Part shown: piece by piece, positions 1 through 8,981 of the stretch
Position numbering within the stretch: position 1 is the first letter of the stretch
How the letters are laid out: each line of letters begins with the position of its first letter
Source: UMGS1124 sp964417835
GTDB taxonomy: Bacteria; Bacillota_I; Bacilli_A; RF39; UBA660
Assembly (NCBI GenBank): GCA_964417835.1
Contig: CAYQJD010000003.1
Coordinates: 1-57,901, forward strand
DNA length: 57,901 nucleotides
Direction: 5' to 3'
Translations under genes and position numbers: made by a program
Notes under the pieces: model-generated
What the model was told of the DNA's origin: nothing
The model's input: the letters and a program-made list of their open reading frames with translations, nothing else
The model's database searches: none

Positions 1-54
1 ACCCTAGACCCACTGATTAAGAGTCAGTTGCTCTACCAACTGAGCTAACAGCCC
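1..54 (-). tRNA. tRNA-Lys (anticodon CTT), 3' end cut by window
   Basis: Read on the minus strand, the sequence begins GGGCTGT at position 54, followed by a normal D-arm and an anticodon arm ACTGA-CTCTTAA-TCAGT. The seven-base loop places CTT at positions 34-36, which reads AAG (Lys). About 54 of some 76 bases are inside the window; the T-arm and 3' acceptor strand lie to the left. Confidence 0.93.
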
Positions 55-207
55 AAAACAGATCACGTATTAAATTATAACATAAATTTTTAAAATATCT
101 AGTACTAAATAGAAGTTTTTTTAAATTTGCGAATTTTTGTGAAATTTTTTTCTAAACGCAACCCCTTTTTCATAAAAGGTTGCATTTAACCAAGAAAATT
201 CAAATGG

Positions 208-236
208 TTGCGTTTAACCTTCCAAACGTATATAAT
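208..236 (+). promoter_or_regulatory. Sigma-A-type promoter of the transposase remnant
   Basis: TTGCGT (208-213) and TATAAT (231-236) are separated by 17 bases, about 45 bases upstream of the remnant's ATG. Just to the left, GCAACC and GGTTGC around 158-184 can form a stem. The remnant may therefore still be transcribed. Confidence 0.5.
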
Positions 237-279
237 AACTTTTCCGATAGTGCTTATAGTATTTGAGAGGAGAATTGTA

Positions 280-534
280 ATGCATCTTACAAGAGATGAT
301 AGAATCACTATCGAAAATAACTTAAATGATAATATTCCATTAAAACAAATAGGTAGAAATATAAACAAACAAATCCGCAAATTTTTTCCAAAAGGGCAAT
401 CTGTTGATATTTATTCCAAAAAAGATGTTATAGAAAAAAATTTAATATTATTAAGAACACCTATCAAATCTCTTGATGGCAATACTCCAAGTGATGCTTT
501 TAAAGCTGTTTATGGAGAAGATTTATTTTATTAG
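280..534 (+). pseudogene. IS30-family transposase, internally deleted remnant
   Basis: This 84-residue frame joins the two ends of an IS30-type transposase and lacks the catalytic middle. Residues 1-30 (HLTRDDRITIENNL, LKQIGRNI) resemble the N-terminal helix-turn-helix of the family. From about residue 31, QIRKFFPKG, EKNLILL and PIKSLDG are typical of the extreme C-terminus. The DDE core of roughly 200 residues is gone, yet the reading frame is preserved across the junction. The ATG at 280 follows GAGAGGAG and a promoter. It cannot transpose; if made, it would be a small DNA-binding protein. Family recognised by motif only. Confidence 0.75.
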
Positions 535-625
535 TAACAAATAACTACAAAGAAACGGAAATAAGTTTGAAAAACGGAATTTAGTCTAAAAATTTGCGGA
601 TTTTTTTAAAATTCAAGTTAAAATC

Positions 626-654
626 TTGATAAGAAAACTAAATTATTATATAAT
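626..654 (+). promoter_or_regulatory. Sigma-A-type promoter of tig
   Basis: TTGATA (626-631), a 17-base spacer, TATAAT (649-654). The tig ribosome binding site AAGGAG and ATG follow 13-26 bases later. Confidence 0.75.
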
Positions 655-679
655 ACAAATTATCAAGAAGGAGAATTTT

Positions 680-1924
680 ATGAAGAATGTAAAAGAAATA
701 ACTATAAAAGTTGAAAAAGAAGAATGGACTTCAATTTTAAAAGAAGCTTTTAATAAAAACAAAAAAAATATAAAAATAGATGGATTTAGAAAAGGTTCTG
801 TAACTTGGGATATTTTTTTGAAAAAAATAGGAATTGATTCATTATATAAAGATGCCGTTGATATAGCAGTTACTAAATATTATGATAAAGCATTAAAAGA
901 TGCCAAAATAACTCCAGTAGTTGAACCAATTATAGATATAAAAGATATAAATGAAGAAAGTTTGGAGATATTATTTAAATTTATTGGCAAACCTGAAGTT
1001 AAATTAGGTGAATACAAGAATTTAGGTATAAAAAAAGAGAAAGCTAAAGTAACTAAAGAAGAAATAGAAAAAGAAATAGAAAATCTAAGAAACAGATTTG
1101 CGGAAATAGTTATTAAAGAAAATGGAGAATTAGCTAAAGGTAACACTGCAATTATAGATTTTAAAGGTGTGGTTGATGGTAAAGAATTGGAAGGCGGAAG
1201 TGGTAATAATTATCCATTAGAAATAGGATCAAATACATTTATTCCTGGTTTTGAAGAAGGACTTGTTGGAATGAAAGTGGGAGAGACTAGAACATTAAAT
1301 TTAAAATTTCCAGAAAATTATGTAGAAGATTTAAAAAATAAAGATGTAGAATTTACTGTAATTTTAAAAGAAATTAAAGAAAGAGTTTTACCAGAAATAA
1401 ATGAAGACTTTTATAAAGATTTAGGTTATGATGATATAAAAACTAAAGAAGAATTAGAAAATAAAGTTAAAGAACATCTATTAGAACATAAAAATCAAGA
1501 AATTGAGAATAAATATTTAGATGAAATATTAAAAAAAGCCTCAGATAATATGGAATTAGAAATAAATGAAGAAATTATACATGAAGAAATACATAGAATA
1601 ATAAATCAATATGGCGAAGAATTAAAAATGCAAGGCTTATCAATTCAACAATATTTAGAATTTACAAAAACTAAAATGGAAGATTTTGAAGAGCAAGTTA
1701 AACCTGAGGCAATTAATAGAATTAAAGAAAGATATTTATTAGAAGAAATAGTAGAAAAAGAAAATATAGAAGCAACTGATAAAGAAGTTGAAGAAGATAT
1801 CGAAAAATTATCATCTATGTATAATATGGGAAAAGAAGATTTAGTTAAAACTATAGGTGGTAAAGACATGATAAAATATGATGTTAAAATGCATAAAGCT
1901 CTTGAATTCTTAAAAAATAATTAA
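680..1924 (+). CDS. tig: Trigger factor, ribosome-associated chaperone and prolyl isomerase
   Basis: Trigger factor binds at the ribosomal exit tunnel and shields nascent chains. The 414 residues contain the N-terminal ribosome-binding domain with the GFRKG signature, an FKBP-type prolyl isomerase domain (about 155-245, IDFKGVVDGKELEGG and FIPGFEEGLVGMKVGE), and a long helical C-terminal arm. After GFRKG the usual K-V-P is S-V-T. The ATG at 680 is chosen because AAGGAG lies 8 bases upstream; the open frame continues upstream through the promoter. Monocistronic, ended by a hairpin. Confidence 0.95.
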   Translation: MKNVKEITIKVEKEEWTSILKEAFNKNKKNIKIDGFRKGSVTWDIFLKKIGIDSLYKDAVDIAVTKYYDKALKDAKITPVVEPIIDIKDINEESLEILFKFIGKPEVKLGEYKNLGIKKEKAKVTKEEIEKEIENLRNRFAEIVIKENGELAKGNTAIIDFKGVVDGKELEGGSGNNYPLEIGSNTFIPGFEEGLVGMKVGETRTLNLKFPENYVEDLKNKDVEFTVILKEIKERVLPEINEDFYKDLGYDDIKTKEELENKVKEHLLEHKNQEIENKYLDEILKKASDNMELEINEEIIHEEIHRIINQYGEELKMQGLSIQQYLEFTKTKMEDFEEQVKPEAINRIKERYLLEEIVEKENIEATDKEVEEDIEKLSSMYNMGKEDLVKTIGGKDMIKYDVKMHKALEFLKNN

Positions 1925-1947
1925 AAAGGCAGTTTTTTGTCTTTTTT
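1924..1947 (+). terminator. Rho-independent terminator of tig
   Basis: AAAAGGCA and TGTCTTTT (one G-U pair) enclose a six-base loop directly at the tig stop codon, with a following T-run. Confidence 0.7.
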
Positions 1948-1971
1948 GTTTACATAAGAAAAATTTAGTTA

Positions 1972-2000
1972 TTGATAAATTAATAAATAGAAAATATAAT
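1972..2000 (+). promoter_or_regulatory. Sigma-A-type promoter of lemA
   Basis: TTGATA (1972-1977), 17 bases, TATAAT (1995-2000), then an AAGGAGG ribosome binding site before the ATG at 2020. Confidence 0.75.
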
Positions 2001-2019
2001 ATAATTAAGGAGGATATTT

Positions 2020-2583
2020 ATGAGTGCAGGAATAATCATATTTATAGTTATAGTAGCTATTTTAGTATTATTAGTATTATGGTATTTTAAAACTTACAAT
2101 TCGTTAGTTTCTTTAAGAAATAGAAAAGATGATCAATTTTCTCAGGTTGATGTTCAATTAAAAAGAAGATCAGATTTAATTCCTAATTTAGTAGAAACTG
2201 TTAAAGGTTATGCTAAACATGAAAGTGAAACTTTAGAAAATGTTGTAAATGCCCGAAATACATATATAACAGCATCAAATAATGAGGAAAAAATAAAGGC
2301 CTCTGGTGAAATTACTCAAGCATTAAATAAATTATTTGCTTTAGCAGAAAGTTATCCTGATTTAAAAACTAATAGTAATTTTATGAGTTTACAAAATGAT
2401 CTTAAAGAAACTGAAGATAAAATTTCTATTGCTAGACAATTTTATAATGATACTGTATATACATATAATACTAAAGTAGAAAGTATTCCATCTAATATAG
2501 TTGCAAATATAGGTGGATTTAAAAAAGGAGAATTTTTTCAAATTAGTGAATCAGAAAAAGAAGCTCCAAAAGTTAAATTTTAA
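2020..2583 (+). CDS. lemA: LemA family membrane protein
   Basis: LemA proteins are small membrane proteins with one N-terminal helix and a four-helix cytoplasmic or extracellular bundle; their molecular role is not settled. Here residues 4-24 are a hydrophobic segment, followed by the family motifs YNSLVSLRNR, QLKRRSDLIPNLVETVKGYA and NDTVYTYN. The 187-residue length is normal. A strong ribosome binding site precedes the ATG. The gene is followed after about 30 bases by a DUF2207 protein, a pairing seen in many Firmicutes, which suggests a joint function in the envelope. Confidence 0.93.
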   Translation: MSAGIIIFIVIVAILVLLVLWYFKTYNSLVSLRNRKDDQFSQVDVQLKRRSDLIPNLVETVKGYAKHESETLENVVNARNTYITASNNEEKIKASGEITQALNKLFALAESYPDLKTNSNFMSLQNDLKETEDKISIARQFYNDTVYTYNTKVESIPSNIVANIGGFKKGEFFQISESEKEAPKVKF

Positions 2584-2616
2584 TTGGACTTTAAGTTCTT
2601 TTTTTTAGGAGAAAAT

Positions 2617-4479
2617 ATGAAGAAAAATTTATTTTTATTTTTTTACTTATTAGTTTTACTTATTCCTATTAAAGTTTTAGCGGTTAATAATGTAGATTAT
2701 GATATAACAGAATATAAAATTGATGCTGATATTAAAGAAAATGGTGATGTTAATGTATGTGAGTATATTAAACAAACAGGATCTTTTAATGGATATGTTA
2801 GAGAAATTTATTATAATTCTGGGGATATAAACTATAATCCAACAAGCATATCAAATATTAAAGTATATGATTTAAATATTGATTCTATGACTAAAGGAAT
2901 AGAGTTTACTTATGATAGTAATGCTTATAAAGGAGATACTTTAAAATACTTTTTTAAAGATACATATTATGGCCCAGAAATAACTATGTTTAATGCAAAT
3001 TTTAGTGGTTCAAAAGGCTATGTTTTATGTTATACGCTAGATAATGCTGTTTTAGTTCATAACGATGTGGCAGAGTTTTATTATAATTTTATACCAGATG
3101 GATTCGAGGACCTATTAGAAAATGTTACAGTGAAAGTTAATTTGCCTACTATAGATACAACTTTAAGAGTATGGGGTCATGGTCCATTATATGGTGAAGT
3201 TTCAAAACAAGATGATTCAAATAATTCCTATTTATATGCAAGTATTAATTATATAAATCCAGGAGAAGTTTTAAATATTAGAATGACATTTGACACATCT
3301 TTAATAAGCAAAAGTACTCGTTTTACATATAAAACTTCATTAGAAGATATATTAGAAGAAGAAACTGCATTGGCAAATGCAGCAAATGAAGAACGAGCAC
3401 AAGCAAAAAAACAAATTATATATTTAATTAGTTCTTTTGTTTTGTATATAATATTTATTGTAGTATTTATGATATATTGTTATATAAAATATGATAAAGA
3501 ATATAAAGTTAAATTTGATATGGAATATTACAGGGAGTTCCCAAATTCTTATGGACCAGAGACTTTAGAATATTTATTAAAAAAGAAAGTTACTACTCAG
3601 AGTTATTCAGCAAGTATACTAAATATGATATATAAAAAAAATATAATTATAGAGCAGATAAAAAATAAAAAGGGAAAAGAAGATTATAAATTGACTAAAA
3701 CAGATGAGTTTAAAGAACCATTAACTTCCGAAGAGAAAATTTTATTAGACTTTTTGATAAATAGGATTGGCGATGGTAAATCAGTATATTTAAGTAGCAT
3801 AAAGAAATTTGGAAATAAAGAGAGCACTGCAAGATCTTTCTTAAAAAATTTTGAAAAGTGGCAAAAAAACGTTATCGATGATGCAGAGCAATATGAATTT
3901 TTTGAAAAATTTTCTAAAGCAAAAGTAAATACAATATTGATTATAGGTCTAATTATATTTGTATTTGCAACATGTTGTTTAGGTGCATCAAATTTGGTCT
4001 GGGTGATGATTATTATCGCAATTATACCTTTTATTTATGTTTGTAATATTACCAAAAAGACAAAAAAAGGAATGTTAGAATATAAACAGTGGATGGCGTT
4101 TAAAAAGTTTTTATTAGATTTTGGAAAGTTTGATGAAAAAGAATTGCCTGAAATAATATTGTGGGAAAAGTACTTAGTTTATGCAACAGTATTTGGTATA
4201 GCTGATAAAGTAGAAAAGACAATGAAAATAAAAATAGAGGCAATGAATACCAACATAAATGATACAATATTTATTAATAGTATGATAAGGAATGATTTTG
4301 CTAGAACTATGAATTATGCTGTTTCAAAAGCTTTTACAAATTCGCACTCTTCAATTGCAGCTGCAAATGCCCGAAATGCTTCTTCATCAATGTCATCAGG
4401 TAGCGGTGGAGGCGGCGGATTCTCTGGTGGAGGCGGTTTTTCTGGTGGAGGCGGTGGCGGAGGAGGCCACGGCTTCTAA
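2617..4479 (+). CDS. DUF2207 family membrane protein with glycine-rich tail
   Basis: A 620-residue envelope protein. It begins with a signal peptide (KKNLFLFFYLLVLLIPIKV), followed by an extracytoplasmic beta-rich DUF2207 region of about 250 residues, a transmembrane segment near 273-295, a soluble region, and two further membrane helices near 445-490. The C-terminus is a Ser/Gly tail made of SGGGGFSGGGG-like units ending in HGF. The start is the ATG at 2617 after AGGAGAA; an upstream in-frame start lacks a binding site. It forms an operon with lemA. The biochemical function is unknown. Confidence 0.85.
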   Translation: MKKNLFLFFYLLVLLIPIKVLAVNNVDYDITEYKIDADIKENGDVNVCEYIKQTGSFNGYVREIYYNSGDINYNPTSISNIKVYDLNIDSMTKGIEFTYDSNAYKGDTLKYFFKDTYYGPEITMFNANFSGSKGYVLCYTLDNAVLVHNDVAEFYYNFIPDGFEDLLENVTVKVNLPTIDTTLRVWGHGPLYGEVSKQDDSNNSYLYASINYINPGEVLNIRMTFDTSLISKSTRFTYKTSLEDILEEETALANAANEERAQAKKQIIYLISSFVLYIIFIVVFMIYCYIKYDKEYKVKFDMEYYREFPNSYGPETLEYLLKKKVTTQSYSASILNMIYKKNIIIEQIKNKKGKEDYKLTKTDEFKEPLTSEEKILLDFLINRIGDGKSVYLSSIKKFGNKESTARSFLKNFEKWQKNVIDDAEQYEFFEKFSKAKVNTILIIGLIIFVFATCCLGASNLVWVMIIIAIIPFIYVCNITKKTKKGMLEYKQWMAFKKFLLDFGKFDEKELPEIILWEKYLVYATVFGIADKVEKTMKIKIEAMNTNINDTIFINSMIRNDFARTMNYAVSKAFTNSHSSIAAANARNASSSMSSGSGGGGGFSGGGGFSGGGGGGGGHGF

Positions 4480-4499
4480 TCCTTATATAGTGATTTAAG

Positions 4500-4525
4500 A
4501 AATATCTTTAATTAGATATTTTTTT
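4500..4525 (+). terminator. Terminator of the lemA operon
   Basis: AAATATCT (4500-4507) and AGATATTT (4514-4521) form a perfect eight-base stem with loop TTAATT, then a T-run. Confidence 0.75.
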
Positions 4526-4634
4526 GTTGCAAAATTTAAATTTTTTGATAAAATAAGCTTAAATTTAAAAAAATTGCAGAAAAAAAAAGGAAATTTGATA
4601 CTTTCTACAATAATTTAAAATTGGAGGGTATAAT

Positions 4635-6365
4635 ATGGCCATTATATCTAATGATGAATTAAATAAAATTAGAAATAGTGTTAATATTGTTGATATAATC
4701 GGTAATTATATTAATCTTGAAAAAAAAGGAAAAAACTTTTTTGGCATTTGTCCTTTTCATAATGATCATACGCCAAGTATGAGTGTTAGTGAAGAAAAGC
4801 AAATATTTACTTGTTTTGTTTGTGGAGCAAGCGGAAATGTTTTTTCATTTGTAAAGGATTATGAAAATATTACTTTTGTAGAAGCAGTTAATAAAGTAGC
4901 ATCTTTTTCTGGAATATCTCTTTCTAAAACTGTCAACATAGTAAAAAAATATGATAAAGAGTATAAAGCTTATGATTTAGCAGTGAAATTTTATAAAAAT
5001 AATTTAAAAACAGAAAAAGGGAAAAAAGCATTAAAATATCTAGAAAATAGAAATATAACAGAAGAAATTATTAATGAGTTTGATATTGGAGTTTCTTATG
5101 ATGATAACAATTTAAGTAAATTATTATTAAGTAAAGATTTTGATGAAAATCTTATTGTAGATATAGGTTTATCAAATAAAAAAGAAGGAATATATGATAT
5201 TTTTAGAAATAGAATAATGTTTCCAATACATGATAGTAATGGTAATCCTGTAGGTTTTAGTGGTAGAGTTTATAATAATGAACCTGATAGTAAATATATA
5301 AATACAAAAGAAACTTATATCTTTAAAAAAGGTGAATTATTATTTAATTACCATAGAGCTAACTTAATAGCCAAAAAAGAAGGATTTTTAATACTTTGTG
5401 AAGGTCAAATGGATGCAATAAGAATATATTCAAATGGAATGAAAAATGTTTGTGCAACTATGGGGACGGCATTAACTAATTATCATATTAATTTAATAAA
5501 AAAATTGAATGTAAAAGTAATTTTAAATATGGATAGTGATAATGCAGGTGTAAAAGCAGCGTTACAAAATGGTGATCTTCTTAGAAAAAATAATATTGAA
5601 GTTAATATTTTAAGGTTAAATAATGCAAAAGATCCTGATGAATATATTTTAAAATATGGTATAGATTCATATAAAGATTCTATATCACATTCAGTAAGTT
5701 TATTTGATTTTAAGCTTAATTATTTAAAAATGAATAAAGATTTAAATAAGGCCGATGAGCTTTCAGATTATATTAATGATATAATTGCAGAATTAAATAA
5801 ATATGATGATGAATTATTAAAAAATATAACGATTAATAAAATAAGTGAAAAATATAATGTAGATAAGAATTTATTATTAAATAAATTAGTAAAAAAAGAA
5901 GTAATACAAGAAAAAAAAGAAATAATAGTAAAAAAAAGACAAAATCAAAATATTAGAGCAGTAGAAGAAATACTATATTATATGATGAATAGTGTTAGCT
6001 ATGCGAAAATTTTTACTAAACAGTTAAATTATATTCCTGAAAGTCATTATTTTGATATTGCAAAAGATATACAAGCTTATATAATACTTAATAATACAAT
6101 TAATATTGCAGATTTTATTAGTTATGAGACAAATAATGGTAAAGAGGAGCTTTTAAAAGAGATTATTAAGAATCATGATAATAATATTGAAATGAATGAA
6201 AAAGAGTTTATGAGTTATATTAATATTATTAAAAAATGGATTAATACTAATAAGATTAATAGTTTGAAAATAGAATTAAAAAATGAATATGATATAAATC
6301 GCAAAAAAGAATTAGCAGATTTAATAGCAAAAATTAAAAGAGAGAGTGAAAGTTATGGTAAATAA
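4635..6365 (+). CDS. dnaG: DNA primase
   Basis: Makes RNA primers for DNA replication together with the replicative helicase. The 576 residues show the N-terminal zinc-binding domain (CPFH near residue 39, then CFVCG), the catalytic core with the TOPRIM glutamate motif LCEGQMDAI, and the acidic NMDSDNAG motif. The C-terminal helicase-interaction region is poorly conserved, as usual. The ATG at 4635 follows TTGGAGGG. The gene overlaps rpoD by 11 bases, the classic macromolecular-synthesis operon arrangement. No clear promoter is visible in the gap upstream. Confidence 0.97.
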   Translation: MAIISNDELNKIRNSVNIVDIIGNYINLEKKGKNFFGICPFHNDHTPSMSVSEEKQIFTCFVCGASGNVFSFVKDYENITFVEAVNKVASFSGISLSKTVNIVKKYDKEYKAYDLAVKFYKNNLKTEKGKKALKYLENRNITEEIINEFDIGVSYDDNNLSKLLLSKDFDENLIVDIGLSNKKEGIYDIFRNRIMFPIHDSNGNPVGFSGRVYNNEPDSKYINTKETYIFKKGELLFNYHRANLIAKKEGFLILCEGQMDAIRIYSNGMKNVCATMGTALTNYHINLIKKLNVKVILNMDSDNAGVKAALQNGDLLRKNNIEVNILRLNNAKDPDEYILKYGIDSYKDSISHSVSLFDFKLNYLKMNKDLNKADELSDYINDIIAELNKYDDELLKNITINKISEKYNVDKNLLLNKLVKKEVIQEKKEIIVKKRQNQNIRAVEEILYYMMNSVSYAKIFTKQLNYIPESHYFDIAKDIQAYIILNNTINIADFISYETNNGKEELLKEIIKNHDNNIEMNEKEFMSYINIIKKWINTNKINSLKIELKNEYDINRKKELADLIAKIKRESESYGK

Positions 6366-7443
6366 AATTAAAACATTTGAAGAACGTGAAGAAGAACTTA
6401 TAAAAAAAGGAAAAGAAAAAGGATATATTACATATGAAACTTTAGCAGATTCGCTTAAAGGATTAGAAATAGACAGTGACACATTAGATGAATTATATAA
6501 TAAACTGGTTACTAATGGGATTGATGTTATTTCTAGTGAAGATGAAAATAGTGGTGGAAATAAGAGCAAAGATATTGAGATTCTTAGTGATGAAGATATT
6601 ACAAAAGATATAAATATAAATGATCCTGTTAGAATGTATTTAAAAGAAATTGGGAAAATTAGTCTTTTAAGTGCTGAAGAAGAAATGAATTTATCTATAC
6701 GAGTAGCAAATGGAGATGAAGAAGCAGCATCATTATTGGCAGAATCCAATTTGCGTTTAGTTGTATCTATAGCAAAAAGGTATGTTGGCAGAGGATTACT
6801 GTTTTTAGATTTAATTCAAGAAGGTAATATAGGGCTTATGAAAGCTGTTGAAAAATTTGACTATTATAAAGGTTACAAATTTTCAACATATGCAACGTGG
6901 TGGATTAGACAAGCTATTACTAGAGCACTAGCTGATCAAGCCAGGACAATCAGAGTCCCTGTACATATGGTTGAAACGATTAATAAAATGTCAAGAATTC
7001 AAAGACAAATGACACTGGAGTTAAATCGTGAACCAAGTGAAGAAGAGTTAGCAGAAAGAATGAACACTACTGTAGAAAAGGTTAGAGAAGTTTTAAAAAT
7101 TAGTCAAGATCCAGTTTCATTAGAAACACCAATTGGAGAAGAAGACGATTCACATTTAGGAGATTTTATTAAAGATGAAAGTAGTTTAAGCCCTGAAGAA
7201 TATGCAACAAATGAGATTTTAAAAGAGGAAATAAAATCTGTTTTGTCTACATTGCAACCAAGAGAACAACAAGTATTAGAGCTTAGATTCGGTCTAATTG
7301 ATGGTACTTGTTATACATTAGAAGAAGTAGGAAAGAAGTTTAATGTTACTAGAGAAAGAATAAGACAGATTGAAGCAAAGGCGTTAAGAAAGTTAAGACA
7401 TCCATCTCGTGCTAAAAAACTTAAAGATTTTATGAATGAATAA
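6355..7443 (+). CDS. rpoD: Primary sigma factor RpoD (SigA)
   Basis: The housekeeping sigma factor, which directs RNA polymerase to promoters such as those listed here. Its 362 residues include region 1.1 at the N-terminus, region 1.2 (DPVRMYLKEIG), region 2 with the core-binding and -10 recognition sequence YKFSTYATWWIRQAITRA, region 3, and region 4 with helix-turn-helix TLEEVGKKFNVTRERIRQIE. I place the start at the ATG at 6355; an in-frame GTG nine bases upstream is possible. It overlaps the end of dnaG and abuts trmK, so the three genes are probably cotranscribed. Confidence 0.97.
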   Translation: MVNKIKTFEEREEELIKKGKEKGYITYETLADSLKGLEIDSDTLDELYNKLVTNGIDVISSEDENSGGNKSKDIEILSDEDITKDININDPVRMYLKEIGKISLLSAEEEMNLSIRVANGDEEAASLLAESNLRLVVSIAKRYVGRGLLFLDLIQEGNIGLMKAVEKFDYYKGYKFSTYATWWIRQAITRALADQARTIRVPVHMVETINKMSRIQRQMTLELNREPSEEELAERMNTTVEKVREVLKISQDPVSLETPIGEEDDSHLGDFIKDESSLSPEEYATNEILKEEIKSVLSTLQPREQQVLELRFGLIDGTCYTLEEVGKKFNVTRERIRQIEAKALRKLRHPSRAKKLKDFMNE

Positions 7444-8031
7444 ATGATAAGTAGAAGATTAAAAGCAATAGCAAACTATATAGAAAAAACAGATAAAGTT
7501 ATAGATGTTGGATGTGATCATGCTTTATTAGATATTTATTTAGTTCAAAATAAACATTTAAATAAAATTATAATAAGTGACTTAAGCTCTAATGCGTTAA
7601 ATCAAGGTATAGAAAATATTAAAAAATATAAATTAGAAAATAAAATTGAACCTCGATTAGGAAATGGATTGGAAACATTAGAACCTAATGATAATGTTGA
7701 TACAGTAATTATTTCCGGTATGGGGACACATACTATATTAGATATATTAAAAAATAAGAATCTTGCTAATATAAAAAAATTGGTGATACAATCAAATAAT
7801 GACTATCCTTTATTAAGAAAAAAAGTTACAGAATATGGATTTAAAATAACTAAAGAAGAAGCAATAATAGATAAAAATAAATTTTATATTATTATAGTAT
7901 TTGAAAAGGGGTATAAAACTATTTCTGATAATGAAATCAATTATGGTACAAAAGATATGATTAATAAAGAAACTTATTATAAATACTTATTAGAGAAAAA
8001 GAAACGAATAATTAATCAAAAATCCATGTGA
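7444..8031 (+). CDS. trmK: tRNA (adenine-22-N1)-methyltransferase TrmK
   Basis: A Rossmann-fold, SAM-dependent methyltransferase that makes m1A22 in tRNA. At 195 residues it is slightly short of the usual 220-235. Recognisable parts are the N-terminal SRRLKAIANYI, the SAM-binding IDVGCDHALLDIYL, DLSSNALNQGIENI, and ISGMGTHTILDIL. The ATG directly follows the rpoD stop codon (TAA-ATG), so translation is probably coupled. The Nif3-family gene that often follows trmK is absent; the next 237 bases are noncoding. Confidence 0.9.
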   Translation: MISRRLKAIANYIEKTDKVIDVGCDHALLDIYLVQNKHLNKIIISDLSSNALNQGIENIKKYKLENKIEPRLGNGLETLEPNDNVDTVIISGMGTHTILDILKNKNLANIKKLVIQSNNDYPLLRKKVTEYGFKITKEEAIIDKNKFYIIIVFEKGYKTISDNEINYGTKDMINKETYYKYLLEKKKRIINQKSM

Positions 8032-8094
8032 AAATATGATTAAAAAAACTGGGCGATTTATAGATATATTTTGAATTATTAAAAAGAAAACAAA

Positions 8095-8124
8095 AAATAA
8101 TTTTTAATACGAAATTATTTTTTT
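8095..8124 (+). terminator. Terminator of the dnaG-rpoD-trmK operon
   Basis: AAATAATTT (8095-8103) and AAATTATTT (8112-8120) form a nine-base A/T stem with an eight-base loop, then TTTT. It contains no G-C pair, so it is weak. Confidence 0.45.
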
Positions 8125-8222
8125 ATTTATGATATATGCTACTAATCAATTATATATAAGTAAAATTTAAAAAATATGCGATTGTATTATAAAAAATTCA
8201 AATTTTTTGCCCTGTCTTTTTA

Positions 8223-8251
8223 TTGCGAAACTAATTTTTATGTATTATAAT
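8223..8251 (+). promoter_or_regulatory. Sigma-A-type promoter
   Basis: TTGCGA (8223-8228), 17 bases, TATAAT (8246-8251), immediately ahead of the AGGTGAT binding site of the following gene. Confidence 0.7.
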
Positions 8252-8268
8252 TTAAAATAGGTGATAAT

Positions 8269-8946
8269 ATGGTTATACCCCTAGAACTTAGAATAGTTAT
8301 GAATGAAGCAAAAAATAATATAAAAAATAAAGAAAATATAATTCAATATATAAAAAATACAGATAATAAAGAGCTGTTAGAATATTATTTAAATGAAATA
8401 TTAAAAGTTTCAGAATTGGATTTTAATATTATAAAAGAAATTTTAGAAGTTTTAAAAGAAAGAATTATTGAACTTTCAAAAAAAGAAAATACTTTGAATA
8501 TTGTAAGAAATATTATTAATGCTATAAAAAGTGATGATGTTGTTCCAGATTCAGAAATAAACTTTTTAACACTTTTTTTAAATAATTGTGTATCCAGAGA
8601 AGAAAATGGAATTATAAATGAGGGTGATGTACAAAAAGAATTCAATTCTTTTTATAATTATGTTAAAACTACTGGAAATTATATTAATGATTCTATAAAA
8701 AACATTATCTTAAGAAAAGAAGCAAGTATAAATCGGGTTTATATAGATAATGATTCTGGCCATTCAAATGAACAAGTTAGAGCATTATCTTTGAAAAATA
8801 ATGTACAAAATGGACATAAATTAACTGAAGAAGAAAGCGGGTTATCATTTAGAGATAAGGCAGCATTTATTTCTACTACTATAGTTTTGGAAGGATCTAT
8901 AGTTTTAGCGTTGATTCTTTCTTTAATATCACTTGTAAAATCCTGA
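8269..8946 (+). CDS. Hypothetical tail-anchored membrane protein
   Basis: I do not recognise this 225-residue protein. It is largely helical and rich in Lys, Asn, Ile and Glu. Residues 1-180 are predicted soluble with no signal peptide; a single hydrophobic segment (about 200-222, FISTTIVLEGSIVLALILSL) lies at the very C-terminus, so it should be anchored with the bulk in the cytoplasm. It has its own promoter and a good ribosome binding site. Frr follows after 35 bases and may be cotranscribed. No catalytic motif is visible. Confidence 0.75.
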   Translation: MVIPLELRIVMNEAKNNIKNKENIIQYIKNTDNKELLEYYLNEILKVSELDFNIIKEILEVLKERIIELSKKENTLNIVRNIINAIKSDDVVPDSEINFLTLFLNNCVSREENGIINEGDVQKEFNSFYNYVKTTGNYINDSIKNIILRKEASINRVYIDNDSGHSNEQVRALSLKNNVQNGHKLTEEESGLSFRDKAAFISTTIVLEGSIVLALILSLISLVKS

Positions 8947-8981
8947 AAAAATAATTATAATAGAACATATAAGGAGAGTTT

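Larger units (their letters stand above)
123..605. repeat. AAATTTGCGRATTTTT repeats around the IS remnant
   Basis: AAATTTGCGAATTTTT (123-138) is repeated almost exactly at 590-605 in direct orientation. An inverted copy lies inside the remnant: the reverse complement of 371-386 matches 588-603 over 16 bases. They may be traces of the element's ends or of the deletion, but low sequence complexity makes this uncertain. Confidence 0.35.

Noticed and set aside
880..1146. Antisense open frame within tig
   Set aside because: It is opposite a clear FKBP-domain coding region, has no ribosome binding site, and is a typical by-product of AT-rich codon use. The same applies to antisense frames at 1645-1869, 6321-6749, 8385-8645, 27784-28143 and 45530-46033.
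4316..4498. Alternative frame in the glycine-rich tail of the DUF2207 protein
   Set aside because: It arises from the GGAGGCGG-type repeat read in another frame and has no start signals.
4561..4634. Promoter directly upstream of dnaG
   Set aside because: TTGATA and TACAAT are both present but only a few bases apart, so they do not make a usable pair; no other spacing fits.
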